Source: Streptococcus thermophilus
GTDB taxonomy: Bacteria; Bacillota; Bacilli; Lactobacillales; Streptococcaceae
Reading direction: 5' to 3'
DNA length: 64,000 bases
Assembly: GCF_010120595.1 (NCBI RefSeq)
Contig: NZ_CP038020.1
Span: 1,612,001-1,676,000, forward strand
Made by a program: the position numbers and the translations under genes. The notes beneath the pieces are model-generated. The model was given only the letters and a program-made list of their open reading frames with translations, had not been told where the DNA came from and did not search any database. Of this stretch, positions 17,799 through 28,129 are shown piece by piece. Every line of letters begins with the position of its first letter. Position 1 is the first letter of the stretch.

Positions 17799-18566
17799 TT
17801 ATTTATAATTAAAGCTTGTTCGTGCAAGGTAATCAGCTATCGTGGGAAAGAGTGTATAGCCTTTGTAAGCAACTGCTAAGAGTCGTGGTAGATTAACTTC
17901 ACGTTTATTTTTGCCCAGAATACGGACAATCTTTTTAGCCACATATTTAGGACTGAGAACAAACTTCTTAACACTCTCAAGATAAGCTCCAGAGGGATCA
18001 GCTTGATCGAAGAAAGATGTCTCAATTGGACCTGGATTGACCGTAGTCACATAGACTCCCTTATCAGCCAGCTCTATACGCAAGGCATCTGAAAAGCCAA
18101 TTACCGCAAACTTTGTTGCTGCATAGACACTTGAGTTGGCTGTCGCAATTTTCCCTGCCATGCTGGCGATATTGATGACATGGCCATAGCCTTGCTCTAC
18201 CATTTTCTCTGCAATTAAGCGTGAAAAAGTCATTGTCGCCAAGGTATTGATGTCAAACATATCACGAACTTCTTGACTGGTGTAATTATCATAAGACTTA
18301 AATTCACCGAAGCCAGCATTATTGATAAAAACATCAATACGGCCAAAGCGTTGATAGAGATAATCGACCATTTCTTTAATGGCATTGTCGTCTCTGAGGT
18401 CAATAGCAAGACAGGTTTTATTTTTCACATGGCGATAGCATTTCTCAAGTTTGTCCTTGTCTCGTCCCAAGAGGATAATGCCGTCACTGAGGGAGAGCTG
18501 CTTGACAATTTCTTGAGCAAGACCTCCTGAGGCACCAGTAATAGCGATAATTCGTTGTTTAGCCAT
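17799..18566 (-). CDS. short-chain dehydrogenase/reductase (SDR)
   Basis: A 255-residue Rossmann oxidoreductase with nucleotide-binding TGASGGLAQEI (residues 10-20), VFINNAGFGEF, the active-site YAATKFAV (YxxxK) and the following NPGPIETSFF. Substrate unknown; classical-SDR features resemble YqjQ-like proteins. The start overlaps the rnz stop region by one base, so it is co-transcribed with rnz and recJ. This three-gene order is common in streptococci, but no functional link is known. Confidence 0.9.
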   Translation of the reverse strand: MAKQRIIAITGASGGLAQEIVKQLSLSDGIILLGRDKDKLEKCYRHVKNKTCLAIDLRDDNAIKEMVDYLYQRFGRIDVFINNAGFGEFKSYDNYTSQEVRDMFDINTLATMTFSRLIAEKMVEQGYGHVINIASMAGKIATANSSVYAATKFAVIGFSDALRIELADKGVYVTTVNPGPIETSFFDQADPSGAYLESVKKFVLSPKYVAKKIVRILGKNKREVNLPRLLAVAYKGYTLFPTIADYLARTSFNYK

Positions 18567-19495
18567 TAGATTTCTACCTCTTCCAAGTCACGAACGATGT
18601 GAGTGTTTTCAAAAATCGTTTTAGCATCTGCTGCCATCTTACCGATATCACGCCCCAAAAAACGTGCTGATACGTGATTTAGAAGAAGGCGTTTAGCTGA
18701 CGCATCCCTAGCTACTTGGGCTGCTTGCATATTCGTTGAGTGACCATGGCTCTTGGCAATTTTTTCATCACCCTTACCATAAGTAGACTCGTGGACCAGG
18801 ACATCTGCCCCCAATCCAAGTCGAACACTGGCATTTGTCTTACGGGTATCACCTAAGATAGTGATAACCTTACCTTTCTTAGGTGCGGAAATAAAGTCTT
18901 TGGCAATGATTTTCGTTCCATCTTCAAGAACCACATCTTGTCCATTCTTAATTTGTCCAAAAAGCGGACCAAATGGTACGCCTGCTGCCTTAAGGGCCTC
19001 AGCATCCAAGGTGCCTTCGAGATCCTTTTGAACCACACGGTAACCAACACAAAAAATGGTGTGGTCCAACTTATCTGCATAAACAGCGAACTTGTCATCT
19101 TCCATAACCAAACCTAGACTATTTTCATCAATTTCCTTAAAATGCACATGATAAGATAAGCGTGTCCCTGAGGTACGAATGCTGGTCATGACGTATTGCT
19201 TAATACCAACTGGTCCATAAACTTCAAGGTCAGTTTGTTCTTCGCTAGATTGGAAGGAACGACTCGCCAGGAAACCTGGTAAACCGAAGATATGGTCCCC
19301 GTGCATATGTGTAATAAAGATTTTTTTAACTTTACGGGGTTTGATTGTTGTTTCTAAAATCTGACGTTGGGTTCCTTCCCCACAGTCAAACATCCAGACT
19401 TCGTTGATTTCATCGAGGAGCTTCAAAACCAGACTCGATACATTACGAGCCTTGGATGGCTGTCCGGCGCCCGTCCCTAAAAATTGTAATTCCAT
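18566..19495 (-). CDS. rnz: ribonuclease Z
   Basis: tRNA 3'-processing endonuclease of the metallo-beta-lactamase fold, 309 residues. Zinc-binding [15 protein letters not shown] is at about residues 61-75 (HxHxDH), with [15 protein letters not shown] at the N-terminus, LGDTRKT and LLNHVSARF later. The flexible exosite arm lies around residues 150-190. Full length. Confidence 0.96.
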   Translation of the reverse strand: MELQFLGTGAGQPSKARNVSSLVLKLLDEINEVWMFDCGEGTQRQILETTIKPRKVKKIFITHMHGDHIFGLPGFLASRSFQSSEEQTDLEVYGPVGIKQYVMTSIRTSGTRLSYHVHFKEIDENSLGLVMEDDKFAVYADKLDHTIFCVGYRVVQKDLEGTLDAEALKAAGVPFGPLFGQIKNGQDVVLEDGTKIIAKDFISAPKKGKVITILGDTRKTNASVRLGLGADVLVHESTYGKGDEKIAKSHGHSTNMQAAQVARDASAKRLLLNHVSARFLGRDIGKMAADAKTIFENTHIVRDLEEVEI

Positions 19496-19526
19496 GACTT
19501 TCTATACTTTCTATCTATCGTTTTTC

Positions 19527-20168
19527 TTATTTCTGGACAATATAAGCCAGGCATTCACGCTGAGCAAATCCATAATAAACAGTTTGCCCTTTATATTGAG
19601 ACAAAAGTTCCACTAATTCATCTTGATTGAAGCTAGCTAACTTAATGACACTTCCCTTCAGTTTAGTGACACGACTAAGTAACTGAGTCTCTGGTGTCAA
19701 CTCTTCCAATACTTCTTCATCAAAGTCAACCTTGGCCATTTTAACTTGAGTCCCTTCAAGATAAACCTTATATTGTGGGAAAACTTGAGCAAGCTCAAAC
19801 AAAATATCAGTCGTTGGAACCTCTAAATGCTCTGCAAAGACTAGGGCCACTTCATCAGCATTTTCATAGCAAAAACCATAAGATTTTCCTGACAGATTGA
19901 GACGAATAAAGGGCTTGTGTTCATCAAAAGATGGTACTGGATTAAAGAGGTTAAGTTCTTTCGAAAGCTCCAAATAGTAATCCGTTGCTGCTTCTGGAGA
20001 CTGTTTCTGGTAAATCTCTGCAAAATAAGCATTAATAACACTTGGTGGTGGCGTAATAAAGGCCAGTTTTTGATTGTCTGAAAGGTCTGACAAGGTGTTT
20101 TGAAGATATACCTTATCTAAACTTGTAAAACCACCATATTTTAAAGCTAAATCCATATAATCAGTCAT
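19527..20168 (-). CDS. conserved protein of unknown function between hflX and rnz
   Basis: A 213-residue soluble protein starting MTDYMDLALKYGGFTSLD; I chose this ATG because it overlaps the hflX end by 8 bp and the longer frame upstream runs through hflX. No transmembrane segment or catalytic motif is evident; there are aromatic clusters (SGKSYGFCYENADEV, YKGQTVYYGFAQRECLAY). It is fused tightly to hflX and precedes rnz by 31 bp, hinting at an RNA- or ribosome-linked role, but that is only context. I do not recognise the family. Confidence 0.75.
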   Translation of the reverse strand: MTDYMDLALKYGGFTSLDKVYLQNTLSDLSDNQKLAFITPPPSVINAYFAEIYQKQSPEAATDYYLELSKELNLFNPVPSFDEHKPFIRLNLSGKSYGFCYENADEVALVFAEHLEVPTTDILFELAQVFPQYKVYLEGTQVKMAKVDFDEEVLEELTPETQLLSRVTKLKGSVIKLASFNQDELVELLSQYKGQTVYYGFAQRECLAYIVQK

Positions 20169-21399
20169 AAAACTCTTCCAATTTCCATTTATTTTTCGGT
20201 GAAATATAGCCTGTAATTTCTTCCACTTCTGTCTCAAAACTATAGCTATCTAACAAGGCTAATTGACTCAACTGATAAAGTTTATAAGCTTGGTCCTGAT
20301 TAACCTTAATACTAAAGTGTTCAAAATTCTGTTGAATTTCATCAATCAAGAGTCTTCGCAAAGCCTCACGACTTCCCTTGTCACGCGCTGAGAGACGAAC
20401 ATTAGGAAAGACTGTTGCTACTAAGTTATTCGCCACGTCCATCTTATTGTAGATAGCTAGGCGAGGAATATCAGTCATGTCCAGTTCTTTAAGGATATCT
20501 AAAACCACGTTTTCATGTTCTTCGTGATTCGGATCACTAGCATCGATGACATGCAAAAGGAGGTCCACATTACGACTTTCTTCAAGCGTCGACTTAAAGG
20601 CAGCCACCAATTCTGTTGGCAAATCCTGAATAAAACCAACCGTATCTGTCAAGGTCACTTGAAACTGATCTTTTAAGTATATTTTCTTAGTCGTTGCATC
20701 CAGAGTCGCAAAAAGTTCATTGGCCTCATACTGCTTATCATCCGTCATAAGGTTCATAATAGTTGATTTCCCAGCATTGGTATAACCTATCAAGCCGATT
20801 TTAAAGGTAGTTGAGTCGACACGCTTTTCACGAATGGTCTCTCGGTTCTTCTCAACAATCTTTAATTGGCGTTCAATATCCGCAATCTGGTTACGGATAG
20901 AACGACGATTGAGTTCCAGCTGACTTTCACCAGGACCACGGCTACCAATGCCCCCTGCTTGACGATTGAGCATAATTCCCTGACCAGATAAACGGGGCAA
21001 CATGTATTTGAGCTGAGCTAGATGAACTTGAAGTTTTCCTTCATGACTTCTAGCTCTCATGGCAAAGATATCCAAAATCAATTGCATGCGATCAATGACT
21101 TTTACGCCAAATGCTGCTTCAAGATTGGTATTTTGACGTGGGGTTAAACGGTTATTGACAATGACCGTAGTAATCTCATCCGCGTCCACCATAGCCTTGA
21201 TTTCCTCTAATTTTCCTGAACCTACGAAGGACTTACTATCATAGCGTTCACGTTTTTGAGTATAGCTAGCTACAACCTCTGCTCCTGCTGTTTTGGCAAG
21301 ACTAGCAAGTTCCTCCATGGACATGTCAAAATTCTCTGTCTCTTGCAATTCAACACCTACTAAAATAGCACGTTCTTGCTGCTTGGCTGTCTCTATCAT
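20161..21399 (-). CDS. hflX: ribosome-associated GTPase HflX
   Basis: A 412-residue GTPase that splits stalled or hibernating ribosomes. An N-terminal HflX domain ends in GGIGSRGPGESQLELNRR (about 150). G1 is GYTNAGKSTIMN, G2 is LFATLDATTKKI, G3 is DTVGFIQDLPTEL and G4 is YNKMD. A short C-terminal domain ends in EEITGYISPKNKWKLEEFYD. An extended -10 promoter precedes it; the usual neighbour miaA is not in the window's adjacent sequence. Confidence 0.95.
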   Translation of the reverse strand: MIETAKQQERAILVGVELQETENFDMSMEELASLAKTAGAEVVASYTQKRERYDSKSFVGSGKLEEIKAMVDADEITTVIVNNRLTPRQNTNLEAAFGVKVIDRMQLILDIFAMRARSHEGKLQVHLAQLKYMLPRLSGQGIMLNRQAGGIGSRGPGESQLELNRRSIRNQIADIERQLKIVEKNRETIREKRVDSTTFKIGLIGYTNAGKSTIMNLMTDDKQYEANELFATLDATTKKIYLKDQFQVTLTDTVGFIQDLPTELVAAFKSTLEESRNVDLLLHVIDASDPNHEEHENVVLDILKELDMTDIPRLAIYNKMDVANNLVATVFPNVRLSARDKGSREALRRLLIDEIQQNFEHFSIKVNQDQAYKLYQLSQLALLDSYSFETEVEEITGYISPKNKWKLEEFYD

Positions 21400-21430
21400 A
21401 GCAAACCCCTTTTCGAAATAGTCGCCTTCT

Positions 21431-21439
21431 ATTATACCA
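21431..21439 (-). promoter_or_regulatory. extended -10 promoter for hflX
   Basis: TGGTATAAT (TATAAT at 21431-21436) 31 bp upstream of hflX; no obvious -35. Confidence 0.6.
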
Positions 21440-21483
21440 CAGGGAGACCTAAAGAGAAGGGGACAGACCTTAATTTTTTATAA

Positions 21484-21513
21484 AGAAAAACAAGTTGGAT
21501 TGTCCAACTTGCT
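21484..21513 (-). terminator. rodA terminator
   Basis: CAAGTTGGA/TCCAACTTG stem (21491-21499 with 21503-21511) followed by TTTTTCTTT on the minus strand. Confidence 0.88.
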
Positions 21514-21518
21514 TCTAA

Positions 21519-22946
21519 TTAGTGTTTACGTGTTGGTTTCTTTTTAGACCCCTTACGACGCTTGCCTTGGTGAAGGCTAGGCTTAATTTGAGAAATAGTT
21601 TGAGGTAATTTCACAGTAGCCTTATCAACCTTATCTTTAGCCTTGACCAATTCTTGTGAGGCCTTGATTGCACTCTTCGAAGGTTTGTTTTTCTTAGTTT
21701 TGGTCTTAGACACTGCCTTTACTTTACTAGTCCCAGATGCACGCATACGACGAGACATAGCCAGAAGAATTTTATTTTCTTCGTTGAGGTTGGTATGGTA
21801 GGCCATGGAAAGCACTAAGCCAACACCAATCAAGTTTGAGATGAGTGAAGATCCACCTTGAGAAATAAAAGGCAAAGGAATACCTGTCAGAGGAAGAATT
21901 CCTACTGCCGCCCCAATATTTTCAAAAATATGGAAGACAATCATCATAATAAGACCAGTAGAAATAAAGGTATAGAAGCGGTTATTAGACTTGAAAGTCA
22001 CTCGCAACATGCGATAAATGAGGAAGAGATAGGTCAACAGAACCAATCCACCGCCTACTAAACCAAAGTCTTCTGCAATAACCGTGAAAATCATATCACT
22101 CTCACGAACTGGTACATTCAAATCAAGGTGATTAAAACCTTTTCCATAGATACCACCAGTACCTATCGATATCATCCCTTGTGTCTGTTGAAAGGCGATG
22201 CCATCCGCATAAGTGAAGGGGTCCAACCAAGCTGAGATACGGTTAATCTGATAAGTCTGAACCCCTAACTTGAGCAAGATTTCCTTTCCCCAATCTGTGA
22301 TAAACACCATTATAAACAGAGCTATACTTGCTGCAAAGGCTAGCACTACCGGTAAGATGATACGCCAGGATATTCCCGAAACCACTATTATACCCGCTAA
22401 AATAGCGAGGAAGACTAAGGCCGTTCCCATATCACCTTGAAGAACCAGTAAGCCTAAGACAGGAAGCGTGACCGCTACATATTGGAAAAGTAGCAACCAG
22501 TCATCTTGAAGCTCAGTTACTTCTTTTCCTTGTTTAGCCCGAACACCTATTCTCGAAAGAAAAAGGATGTAGGATATCTTCATAAATTCTGATGGTTGAA
22601 AAAGGGTGACTGATCCAATACTGACCCAGTTTTTTGCTCCTGTCGAGGCAACCAAAGAAGGTGAATAAAAAACAAGAGGCAAAACCATAAGTCCCAAGCC
22701 AAAAATATAAAGCCAGGGAGTGACCTTCCAAAGAAACTCTGTATTAAATAACATGACAACAAAAGCAAGTACTGAACCAAGAAAAATCCATAGTATTTGC
22801 TGAGACATGACTTGAACGAGATTCTTTGGATAATCAAAATTTGTCGCGATAAAAATTGAGACCATACCAACCAGCAGTAAGATAAGGACTGGCAAGAGAA
22901 TCGAGTAATCTATCCGACTTTCAATAGTATTTTTTGACTTAGCCAT
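21519..22946 (-). CDS. rodA: SEDS peptidoglycan glycosyltransferase RodA
   Basis: Polytopic cell-wall polymerase acting in elongation with a class B PBP, 475 residues. About ten membrane helices; conserved SEDS blocks include FNTEFLWKVTPWLY, TLFQPSEFMKISYI, VPVRESDMIFTVIAEDFG and TGIPLPFISQGGSSLISN. These match streptococcal RodA more than FtsW. Unusually long Lys/Ser/Thr-rich basic cytoplasmic tail after about residue 395 (KAVSKTKTKKNK, KRRKGSKKKPTRKH). Monocistronic. Confidence 0.92.
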   Translation of the reverse strand: MAKSKNTIESRIDYSILLPVLILLLVGMVSIFIATNFDYPKNLVQVMSQQILWIFLGSVLAFVVMLFNTEFLWKVTPWLYIFGLGLMVLPLVFYSPSLVASTGAKNWVSIGSVTLFQPSEFMKISYILFLSRIGVRAKQGKEVTELQDDWLLLFQYVAVTLPVLGLLVLQGDMGTALVFLAILAGIIVVSGISWRIILPVVLAFAASIALFIMVFITDWGKEILLKLGVQTYQINRISAWLDPFTYADGIAFQQTQGMISIGTGGIYGKGFNHLDLNVPVRESDMIFTVIAEDFGLVGGGLVLLTYLFLIYRMLRVTFKSNNRFYTFISTGLIMMIVFHIFENIGAAVGILPLTGIPLPFISQGGSSLISNLIGVGLVLSMAYHTNLNEENKILLAMSRRMRASGTSKVKAVSKTKTKKNKPSKSAIKASQELVKAKDKVDKATVKLPQTISQIKPSLHQGKRRKGSKKKPTRKH

Positions 22947-22978
22947 GTGTACTCCAAAATAAAGATTTAGTAAGAGTT

Positions 22979-22987
22979 ATTATACCA
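22979..22987 (-). promoter_or_regulatory. extended -10 promoter for rodA
   Basis: TGGTATAAT (TATAAT at 22979-22984), 32 bp before the rodA ATG, which has a TTTGGAG ribosome site. Confidence 0.6.
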
Positions 22988-23039
22988 CTTTTTCGGCCAG
23001 ACAAATGACCTGAATGTGTAAAAAGTTGTTAATTTTAAC

Positions 23040-23067
23040 GAAAAAAAGCAACCACAAAAGTGGTTAA
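23040..23067 (-). terminator. second terminator downstream of the his operon
   Basis: AACCAC/GTGGTT stem with TTTT loop and GCTTTTTTT tail on the minus strand. Confidence 0.75.
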
Positions 23068-23198
23068 CTTCTTTCATTAGTCTTAATTTGACATGTATCC
23101 TTTTCCTTGAGCATTGAAGCATACACGTTGCGCTGAAGGAATTTGGACCTAGTGATCAACAGTCCTGTCACAAGGTAACCCCTATCGTTTCTGTAAAA

Positions 23199-23240
23199 CA
23201 AAAAGGTATCTCCGACTGATTCTCGGAGATGTTTTTGTGT
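23199..23240 (-). terminator. his operon terminator
   Basis: Perfect 8-bp stem ATCTCCGA/TCGGAGAT (23208-23215 with 23223-23230) followed by a T5 run; about 215 bp after hisE. Confidence 0.82.
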
Positions 23241-23450
23241 ATTTTGAAGTTTTCGTTTTCACTGAGTTTGTAACCCACAACCCACACTTCTAATATCCTA
23301 ATATGACACGCTAGATTACAGAGGAAGAAAACAGCTAAGCTAGAAAGCATTGAGATATTAGGAGTATTTTTCTTCATGGGATTTCTCTAGCAAAAAACTG
23401 AGGCGTCACTTCAAACTTTTATTCTTAGTCTCAATCTGTTGAGATAATCC

Positions 23451-23765
23451 TCAATAATCTGTTACTTCTTTTCGGTCATGAACATTGCTTTGCTTGCCTT
23501 GTCGTGCCTTAAGTACGGCTTCAACGTCTTCAGGGCTAACCCCTGTTTCAACTAGCATGACGGCTAAATGATAGAGGATGTCTGCTGTCTCGTTGGCAAT
23601 TTCCGTTTTATCAGCATTCTTAGCTCCAATTACAACTTCTGTCGCTTCTTCGCCAACCTTTTTAAGAATCTTGTCTAGACCCTTGTCAAAAAGGTAATTG
23701 GTATAAGACCCTTCTTTAGGATTCTTTTTACGATCCAAGGCTTCCTTATAAAGTGTTTCTAACAT
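23451..23765 (-). CDS. hisE: phosphoribosyl-ATP pyrophosphohydrolase
   Basis: Second step of histidine synthesis (PR-ATP to PR-AMP), 104 residues. MazG-like helical protein with SYTNYLFDKGLDKILKKVGEE and ETADILYHLAVML carrying the acidic metal ligands. Separate from hisI here, 8 bp downstream of it, as the last gene of the operon. Confidence 0.96.
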   Translation of the reverse strand: MLETLYKEALDRKKNPKEGSYTNYLFDKGLDKILKKVGEEATEVVIGAKNADKTEIANETADILYHLAVMLVETGVSPEDVEAVLKARQGKQSNVHDRKEVTDY

Positions 23766-23773
23766 AGCTACTC

Positions 23774-24112
23774 CTATCTATCTTGATTGTCATCATATAT
23801 ATCCGTGATGAAACAGCTGTAAGCTCCTGTATGACAGGCTGCTCCTTCTTGTTCAACGGCAATAAGTAGGGTGTCCCAATCACAGTCAGTCTTGATGCTT
23901 TTGACATGTTGGAAATGACCAGATATGGCGCCCTTATGCCAAAGCTCATTTCTGGAACGGCTCCAGTAATGCATTTGTTTAGTCTCAAGGGTCAACTGAT
24001 AGGACACCTCATTCATATAGGCCAACATAAGCACCTGTCCTGTCTTGTAATCGGTCACAATAACTGGTACCAGTCCTCCTTGTTTGTCAAAATCAAGTTT
24101 AACCTCTGTCAT
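23774..24112 (-). CDS. hisI: phosphoribosyl-AMP cyclohydrolase
   Basis: Third step of histidine synthesis; opens the adenine ring of PR-AMP. 112 residues with [26 protein letters not shown], metal-binding DCDWDTLL and the Cys/His cluster [13 protein letters not shown]. The start overlaps the hisF stop by 4 bp. Confidence 0.96.
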   Translation of the reverse strand: MTEVKLDFDKQGGLVPVIVTDYKTGQVLMLAYMNEVSYQLTLETKQMHYWSRSRNELWHKGAISGHFQHVKSIKTDCDWDTLLIAVEQEGAACHTGAYSCFITDIYDDNQDR

Positions 24113-24867
24113 TGTCTCACCTCAATTCCTGTTTTTGCCAAGACTTGTTTGGTTTCACCTATATTTACCTCACCGAAGTGGAAGATAGAGGCTGCCAGTG
24201 CACCAGTCGCTGTTGTCTTTTCAAAGACTTCTACAATGTCCTCAATATTTCCTGCACCACCAGAAGCAATGATCGGAACATCGACGACTTCTGCCACACG
24301 ATTAAGCATTTCCAAATCAAAACCAGACTTGGTGCCGTCCTTGTCCATACTGGTTAAGAGAATTTCTCCAGCCCCCAAGGCGACGACTTCTTGAGCCCAT
24401 TGGATGAGATCCCTACCGGTATTCTTACGGCCACCTGCCACAAAAACATGCCAGCTCCCATCAGCCATCTTTTTAGCATCAATCGCAGCCACGACACACT
24501 GATTGCCAAATTTTTGGGCACAATCAGCGATTAGTTGCGGGTTGGCATGGGCTGAGGAATTAACAGCAACCTTATCTGCACCGGCTTTGAGCATCTTGTT
24601 CATGTCTTCAACCGAACGGATACCACCACCAACTGTGAAAGGGATAAAGACCTGATCGGCAACGCGTCGCACCATGTCAACCGTTGTTTCACGATTATCT
24701 GAAGTCGCCGTGATGTCCAAAAAAACAAGTTCGTCACAACCAGCCTCATAATAGGCACGGGCAGAATCAACAGGATCACCAACATCTGTTAGATTCACAA
24801 AGTTAACTCCCTTGACGACACGACCATCCTTGACATCCAGACAAGGAATAATACGTTTTTTAAGCAT
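24109..24867 (-). CDS. hisF: imidazole glycerol phosphate synthase cyclase subunit
   Basis: A 252-residue (beta/alpha)8 barrel that, with HisH, makes imidazole-glycerol phosphate and AICAR. N-terminal [16 protein letters not shown] holds the catalytic Asp near residue 11; the second catalytic Asp is in [14 protein letters not shown] (about 130). One base after hisA. Confidence 0.97.
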   Translation of the reverse strand: MLKKRIIPCLDVKDGRVVKGVNFVNLTDVGDPVDSARAYYEAGCDELVFLDITATSDNRETTVDMVRRVADQVFIPFTVGGGIRSVEDMNKMLKAGADKVAVNSSAHANPQLIADCAQKFGNQCVVAAIDAKKMADGSWHVFVAGGRKNTGRDLIQWAQEVVALGAGEILLTSMDKDGTKSGFDLEMLNRVAEVVDVPIIASGGAGNIEDIVEVFEKTTATGALAASIFHFGEVNIGETKQVLAKTGIEVRQ

Positions 24868-24868
24868 A

Positions 24869-25588
24869 TTAACCTCCGAAAGACTTGAGCTGGTCTAAAG
24901 TGATATTGCCGTTATAGTAGGCCTTACCGACAATGGTTCCTGCTACACCAATCTCTTGTAGGTGATTTAAGTCGGATAGCTCTGCAATCCCACCTGAAGC
25001 GATGACTTTAGCGGTTGTGAGTTCAGATACCAAACATTTGTAGTGATCAAGATTGGGTCCTGTCAGTGTGCCATCTCGATCAACGTCTGTATAAACAATG
25101 AGGGTTACGCCCATTTTTTCCATTTCCTTGGCCAAGGTGATGTAGTCCACATTGCTGGTTTCCAACCAACCTTCTGTAGCGACAAGACCTGCCTTTGCAT
25201 CTATACCCACGACAATCTTATCGGCACCAAATTCCTCCAAAGCTGCTCTAACGAAGTCAGGATCTTTGACGGCCATTGAACCGATAATGATACGGTCGAT
25301 GCCAACTGCCAAATAGTCACGAATCTGCTCCAATGTGCGGATACCGCCACCCATTTCGATGCCAAGTCCAGAAATCTTCTTGACCTCCGCAATCAAGTCA
25401 CGGTTAGTGGCACGACCATCAAGAGCACCATCCAAGTCAACAAGGTGAATGAATTGGATGCCCGCATTCTTAAGGGTTTTTGCTTGCTCAATAACATCTG
25501 GATTGACGACGGTTTTTTGGTTGAAATCTCCTTTGAAGAGACGAACAGCCTGTCCATCCTTAATATCAATTGCTGGTAGAATTTGCAT
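24869..25588 (-). CDS. hisA: ProFAR isomerase
   Basis: Isomerises ProFAR to PRFAR, 239 residues, (beta/alpha)8 barrel. Catalytic Asp in [20 protein letters not shown] (about residue 8) and [15 protein letters not shown] (about 130). The start MQILP is the family norm; an in-frame ATG four codons upstream (25600) is an alternative with an equally poor ribosome-site spacing. Confidence 0.96.
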   Translation of the reverse strand: MQILPAIDIKDGQAVRLFKGDFNQKTVVNPDVIEQAKTLKNAGIQFIHLVDLDGALDGRATNRDLIAEVKKISGLGIEMGGGIRTLEQIRDYLAVGIDRIIIGSMAVKDPDFVRAALEEFGADKIVVGIDAKAGLVATEGWLETSNVDYITLAKEMEKMGVTLIVYTDVDRDGTLTGPNLDHYKCLVSELTTAKVIASGGIAELSDLNHLQEIGVAGTIVGKAYYNGNITLDQLKSFGG

Positions 25589-25636
25589 CTCCCCTACCAT
25601 CCTTTCTAACTAAAAAATCTTTGTTCTCACGAGATT

Positions 25637-26245
25637 CTAGGTTTTACATAATCCCACAAACCGTTCAATAATACCTAAACCAATATCACCTGATTTTTCG
25701 GGATGGAATTGGGCACCATAAACATTGTCTTTATGGATCATGGTTGGAACCTCGATACTATAATCTGCAGTAACATCAATATATTGGATAGGTACATCCG
25801 TAAAATAACTGTGAACGAAGTAGACAGATTGGCCATCTAAACCATCTGTCAAAGGGCTAGCTTGCTTAACAGTCAAATCATTCCATCCTATATGTGGGAC
25901 AGGCCGCTCCTTATTAGCAGGAATGGCACGGCAAACACCAGGAATAAAGCCAAGACCATCTGTTTCTTCATGCTCCAGTCCTTTTTCTGTTAAAATCTGC
26001 ATACCTAAGCAAATTCCTAAAAGTGGAACTCCTTTTGCTACGGCCTCTTTGATTACAACTACCAAACCTCTTCGCTCCAACTCTGCCATGGCTGTTGGAT
26101 AGGCACCTACACCAGGTAAAATCAAACCATCTGCAGCTAGAATTTTCTCTTTGTCAGCAGACAATTCTGCAGTCACACCGATTTTTTCAAGGGCACGCAG
26201 AACATTTGCGATATTCCCCGCATCGTAATCAATGACGATAATCAT
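25637..26245 (-). CDS. hisH: imidazole glycerol phosphate synthase glutamine amidotransferase subunit
   Basis: Class I glutamine amidotransferase feeding ammonia to HisF, 202 residues. Nucleophile Cys in [13 protein letters not shown] (about residue 79), catalytic His-x-Glu in [14 protein letters not shown]. Overlaps hisB by 4 bp (ATGA). Confidence 0.96.
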   Translation of the reverse strand: MIIVIDYDAGNIANVLRALEKIGVTAELSADKEKILAADGLILPGVGAYPTAMAELERRGLVVVIKEAVAKGVPLLGICLGMQILTEKGLEHEETDGLGFIPGVCRAIPANKERPVPHIGWNDLTVKQASPLTDGLDGQSVYFVHSYFTDVPIQYIDVTADYSIEVPTMIHKDNVYGAQFHPEKSGDIGLGIIERFVGLCKT

Positions 26246-26826
26246 AGCATCCCCTTTGTCGAATTTACGCCGTGAATGTCAGGATTGACTGTAATGGCTT
26301 CACGCAAGGCACGACCTGTTGCCTTGAAAAGACTTTCTGACTTGTGGTGATTGTTTTTTCCGTGGAGAATCTTGAGATGAAGATTCATTTGAACATTAAA
26401 GGCTAAAGCTTGGAAAAACTCTTCAATCAATTCTGTGTCAAAATTACCCAATTTAGGATTATCAAAACTAGCATCAAAGACCAAGAAGCTACGTCCAGAC
26501 AAATCTAAGCTTGCCATTCCGAGGGTTTCATCCATAGGTACGAAAGACGTTCCATAACGGTTGATACCTGCTTTATCACCCAAAGCCTCTTTAAGAGCTT
26601 GACCAAGTACGATACCGACATCTTCAACAGTGTGGTGACTATCAACCCAAAGGTCACCATCAGCCTTTACCACCAAAGACATACGACCGTGACGGGCAAA
26701 CAAGGTCAACATATGGTCAAAAAATCCGACACCTGTTTGAATGTCTACTGGTTCTTGAGCATCCAAATTGAGACTTAACTTAATTTTGGTTTCAAAGGTA
26801 TTACGTTCAATTTCTGCTTGTCTCAT
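26242..26826 (-). CDS. hisB: imidazoleglycerol-phosphate dehydratase
   Basis: Monofunctional IGPD, 194 residues; no fused phosphatase, so a separate histidinol phosphatase is required. The duplicated metal sites are [14 protein letters not shown] and [12 protein letters not shown], then [16 protein letters not shown]. The start [10 protein letters not shown] has a GAGGAAG site; a longer frame upstream runs antisense-like through the hisD end and is rejected. Confidence 0.96.
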   Translation of the reverse strand: MRQAEIERNTFETKIKLSLNLDAQEPVDIQTGVGFFDHMLTLFARHGRMSLVVKADGDLWVDSHHTVEDVGIVLGQALKEALGDKAGINRYGTSFVPMDETLGMASLDLSGRSFLVFDASFDNPKLGNFDTELIEEFFQALAFNVQMNLHLKILHGKNNHHKSESLFKATGRALREAITVNPDIHGVNSTKGML

Positions 26827-26845
26827 AACTGCTTCCTCTACTCTC

Positions 26846-28129
26846 TCAATTATTGTCATTTCTGACTTCAATAGCCTTGGCGTGGGCCTGCAAGCCTTCC
26901 GCATAAGCCAAGGTTGTAATATCGTGTTTTGCCTTATTGACTGCTGCCTTGTCGTATTGCGTATATTGGATACGTTTGACAAAATCATGTACACCTAAAG
27001 CTGATGAAAAGCGGCTGGTTGCTGTCGTTGGAAGAATGTGATTAGCACCGGCATAGTAGTCACCAATTGGTTCACTCGTAAAGTGACCAAGAAAGACGGA
27101 ACCAGCATTTTCCACTTTTTCTAGATAATCATAGGCCTTGTCCATAGCAATTTCCAAATGCTCTGGCGCAACCGAGTTCATGAGCTCAAACATGGCATCT
27201 GTGTCCTTAGTGATAATAATACGGCCGTTATTTTCAATGGAAGGACGAGCAATCGCTTCTCGTGGTAAAAGCTTGAGTTGACGTTCAATCTCGCTTTCAA
27301 CCGCATCGGCCAAGACTTCAGAATCTGTTACCAAAATGGCACGTGCTCGCTTGTCGTGCTCTGCTTGAGACAAAAGATCAGCTGCTACATAGCTTGGATT
27401 AGCGCTACTATCAGCAATAACACCGATTTCTGATGGTCCTGCAATCATATCAATACCGACAATGCCGTAAACTTGCTTCTTAGCAGTCGCCACGAAAATA
27501 TTTCCGGGACCTGTAATCTTGTCAACCTTTGGAATCGTTTCTGTACCAAAAGCCAAGGCCGCAATTCCTTGAGCTCCACCGACTTGGTAAATGGTGTCCA
27601 CACCAGCCAATTTTGCGGCTACTAGAATTGCAGGAACAAAGTGTTCTTGTGGCGGCGTAATCATAATAATCTCTTTAACCCCAGCAATTTTAGCAGGGAT
27701 GACATTCATAAGAACTGATGACGGATAAGCCGCTGTTCCTCCAGGCACATAAACACCAACACGATTGATGGGACGAATCAATTGACCACGAATAACTCCC
27801 TCACTTGGTTGGTCCTCAAAACCAGCCTCCAACTGATGTTTGTGGTAAGATTCAATGTTTTCTTTAGCATTGACTAGGGCTTGATAAACCTCTGGATCAA
27901 TTTCCTTAAAGGCTTTATCAATAAGATCTTGTCCAACTTCAATATCAGTCAAATCAACCTTATCGAACTTCGCTGAATAATCACGAAGGGCCTCGTCTCC
28001 ACGTTCTTTAACGTCTTCGATAATAGCTTGAATCGTTCTTTCAACGTCTCTATTTTCTTTTGAAAGTTCCAATTGCTCCTGATAAAGAAGCTCAGCAATT
28101 TCTTTATTAGTTCCAGTTAATCGTTTCAT
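26846..28129 (-). CDS. hisD: histidinol dehydrogenase
   Basis: Last two oxidations of histidine synthesis, 427 residues, zinc enzyme. Visible blocks: [62 protein letters not shown] and APEHLEIAM, all standard for the family. Overlaps hisG by 4 bp. Confidence 0.97.
   Translation of the reverse strand: MKRLTGTNKEIAELLYQEQLELSKENRDVERTIQAIIEDVKERGDEALRDYSAKFDKVDLTDIEVGQDLIDKAFKEIDPEVYQALVNAKENIESYHKHQLEAGFEDQPSEGVIRGQLIRPINRVGVYVPGGTAAYPSSVLMNVIPAKIAGVKEIIMITPPQEHFVPAILVAAKLAGVDTIYQVGGAQGIAALAFGTETIPKVDKITGPGNIFVATAKKQVYGIVGIDMIAGPSEIGVIADSSANPSYVAADLLSQAEHDKRARAILVTDSEVLADAVESEIERQLKLLPREAIARPSIENNGRIIITKDTDAMFELMNSVAPEHLEIAMDKAYDYLEKVENAGSVFLGHFTSEPIGDYYAGANHILPTTATSRFSSALGVHDFVKRIQYTQYDKAAVNKAKHDITTLAYAEGLQAHAKAIEVRNDNN

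Larger units (their letters stand above)
22988..23450 (-). other. intergenic region between his operon and rodA
   Basis: About 460 bp without a convincing gene. It contains two terminator-like hairpins, listed separately. A 69-codon ORF at 23168-23377 starts with a hydrophobic stretch, has no good ribosome site and runs through the his terminator, so I do not call it a gene. The stretch may be remnant sequence. Confidence 0.5.

Noticed and set aside
23168..23377. 69-codon ORF downstream of the his operon with a hydrophobic N-terminus
   Set aside because: No ribosome site, and it runs through the his terminator; no homologue recognised.
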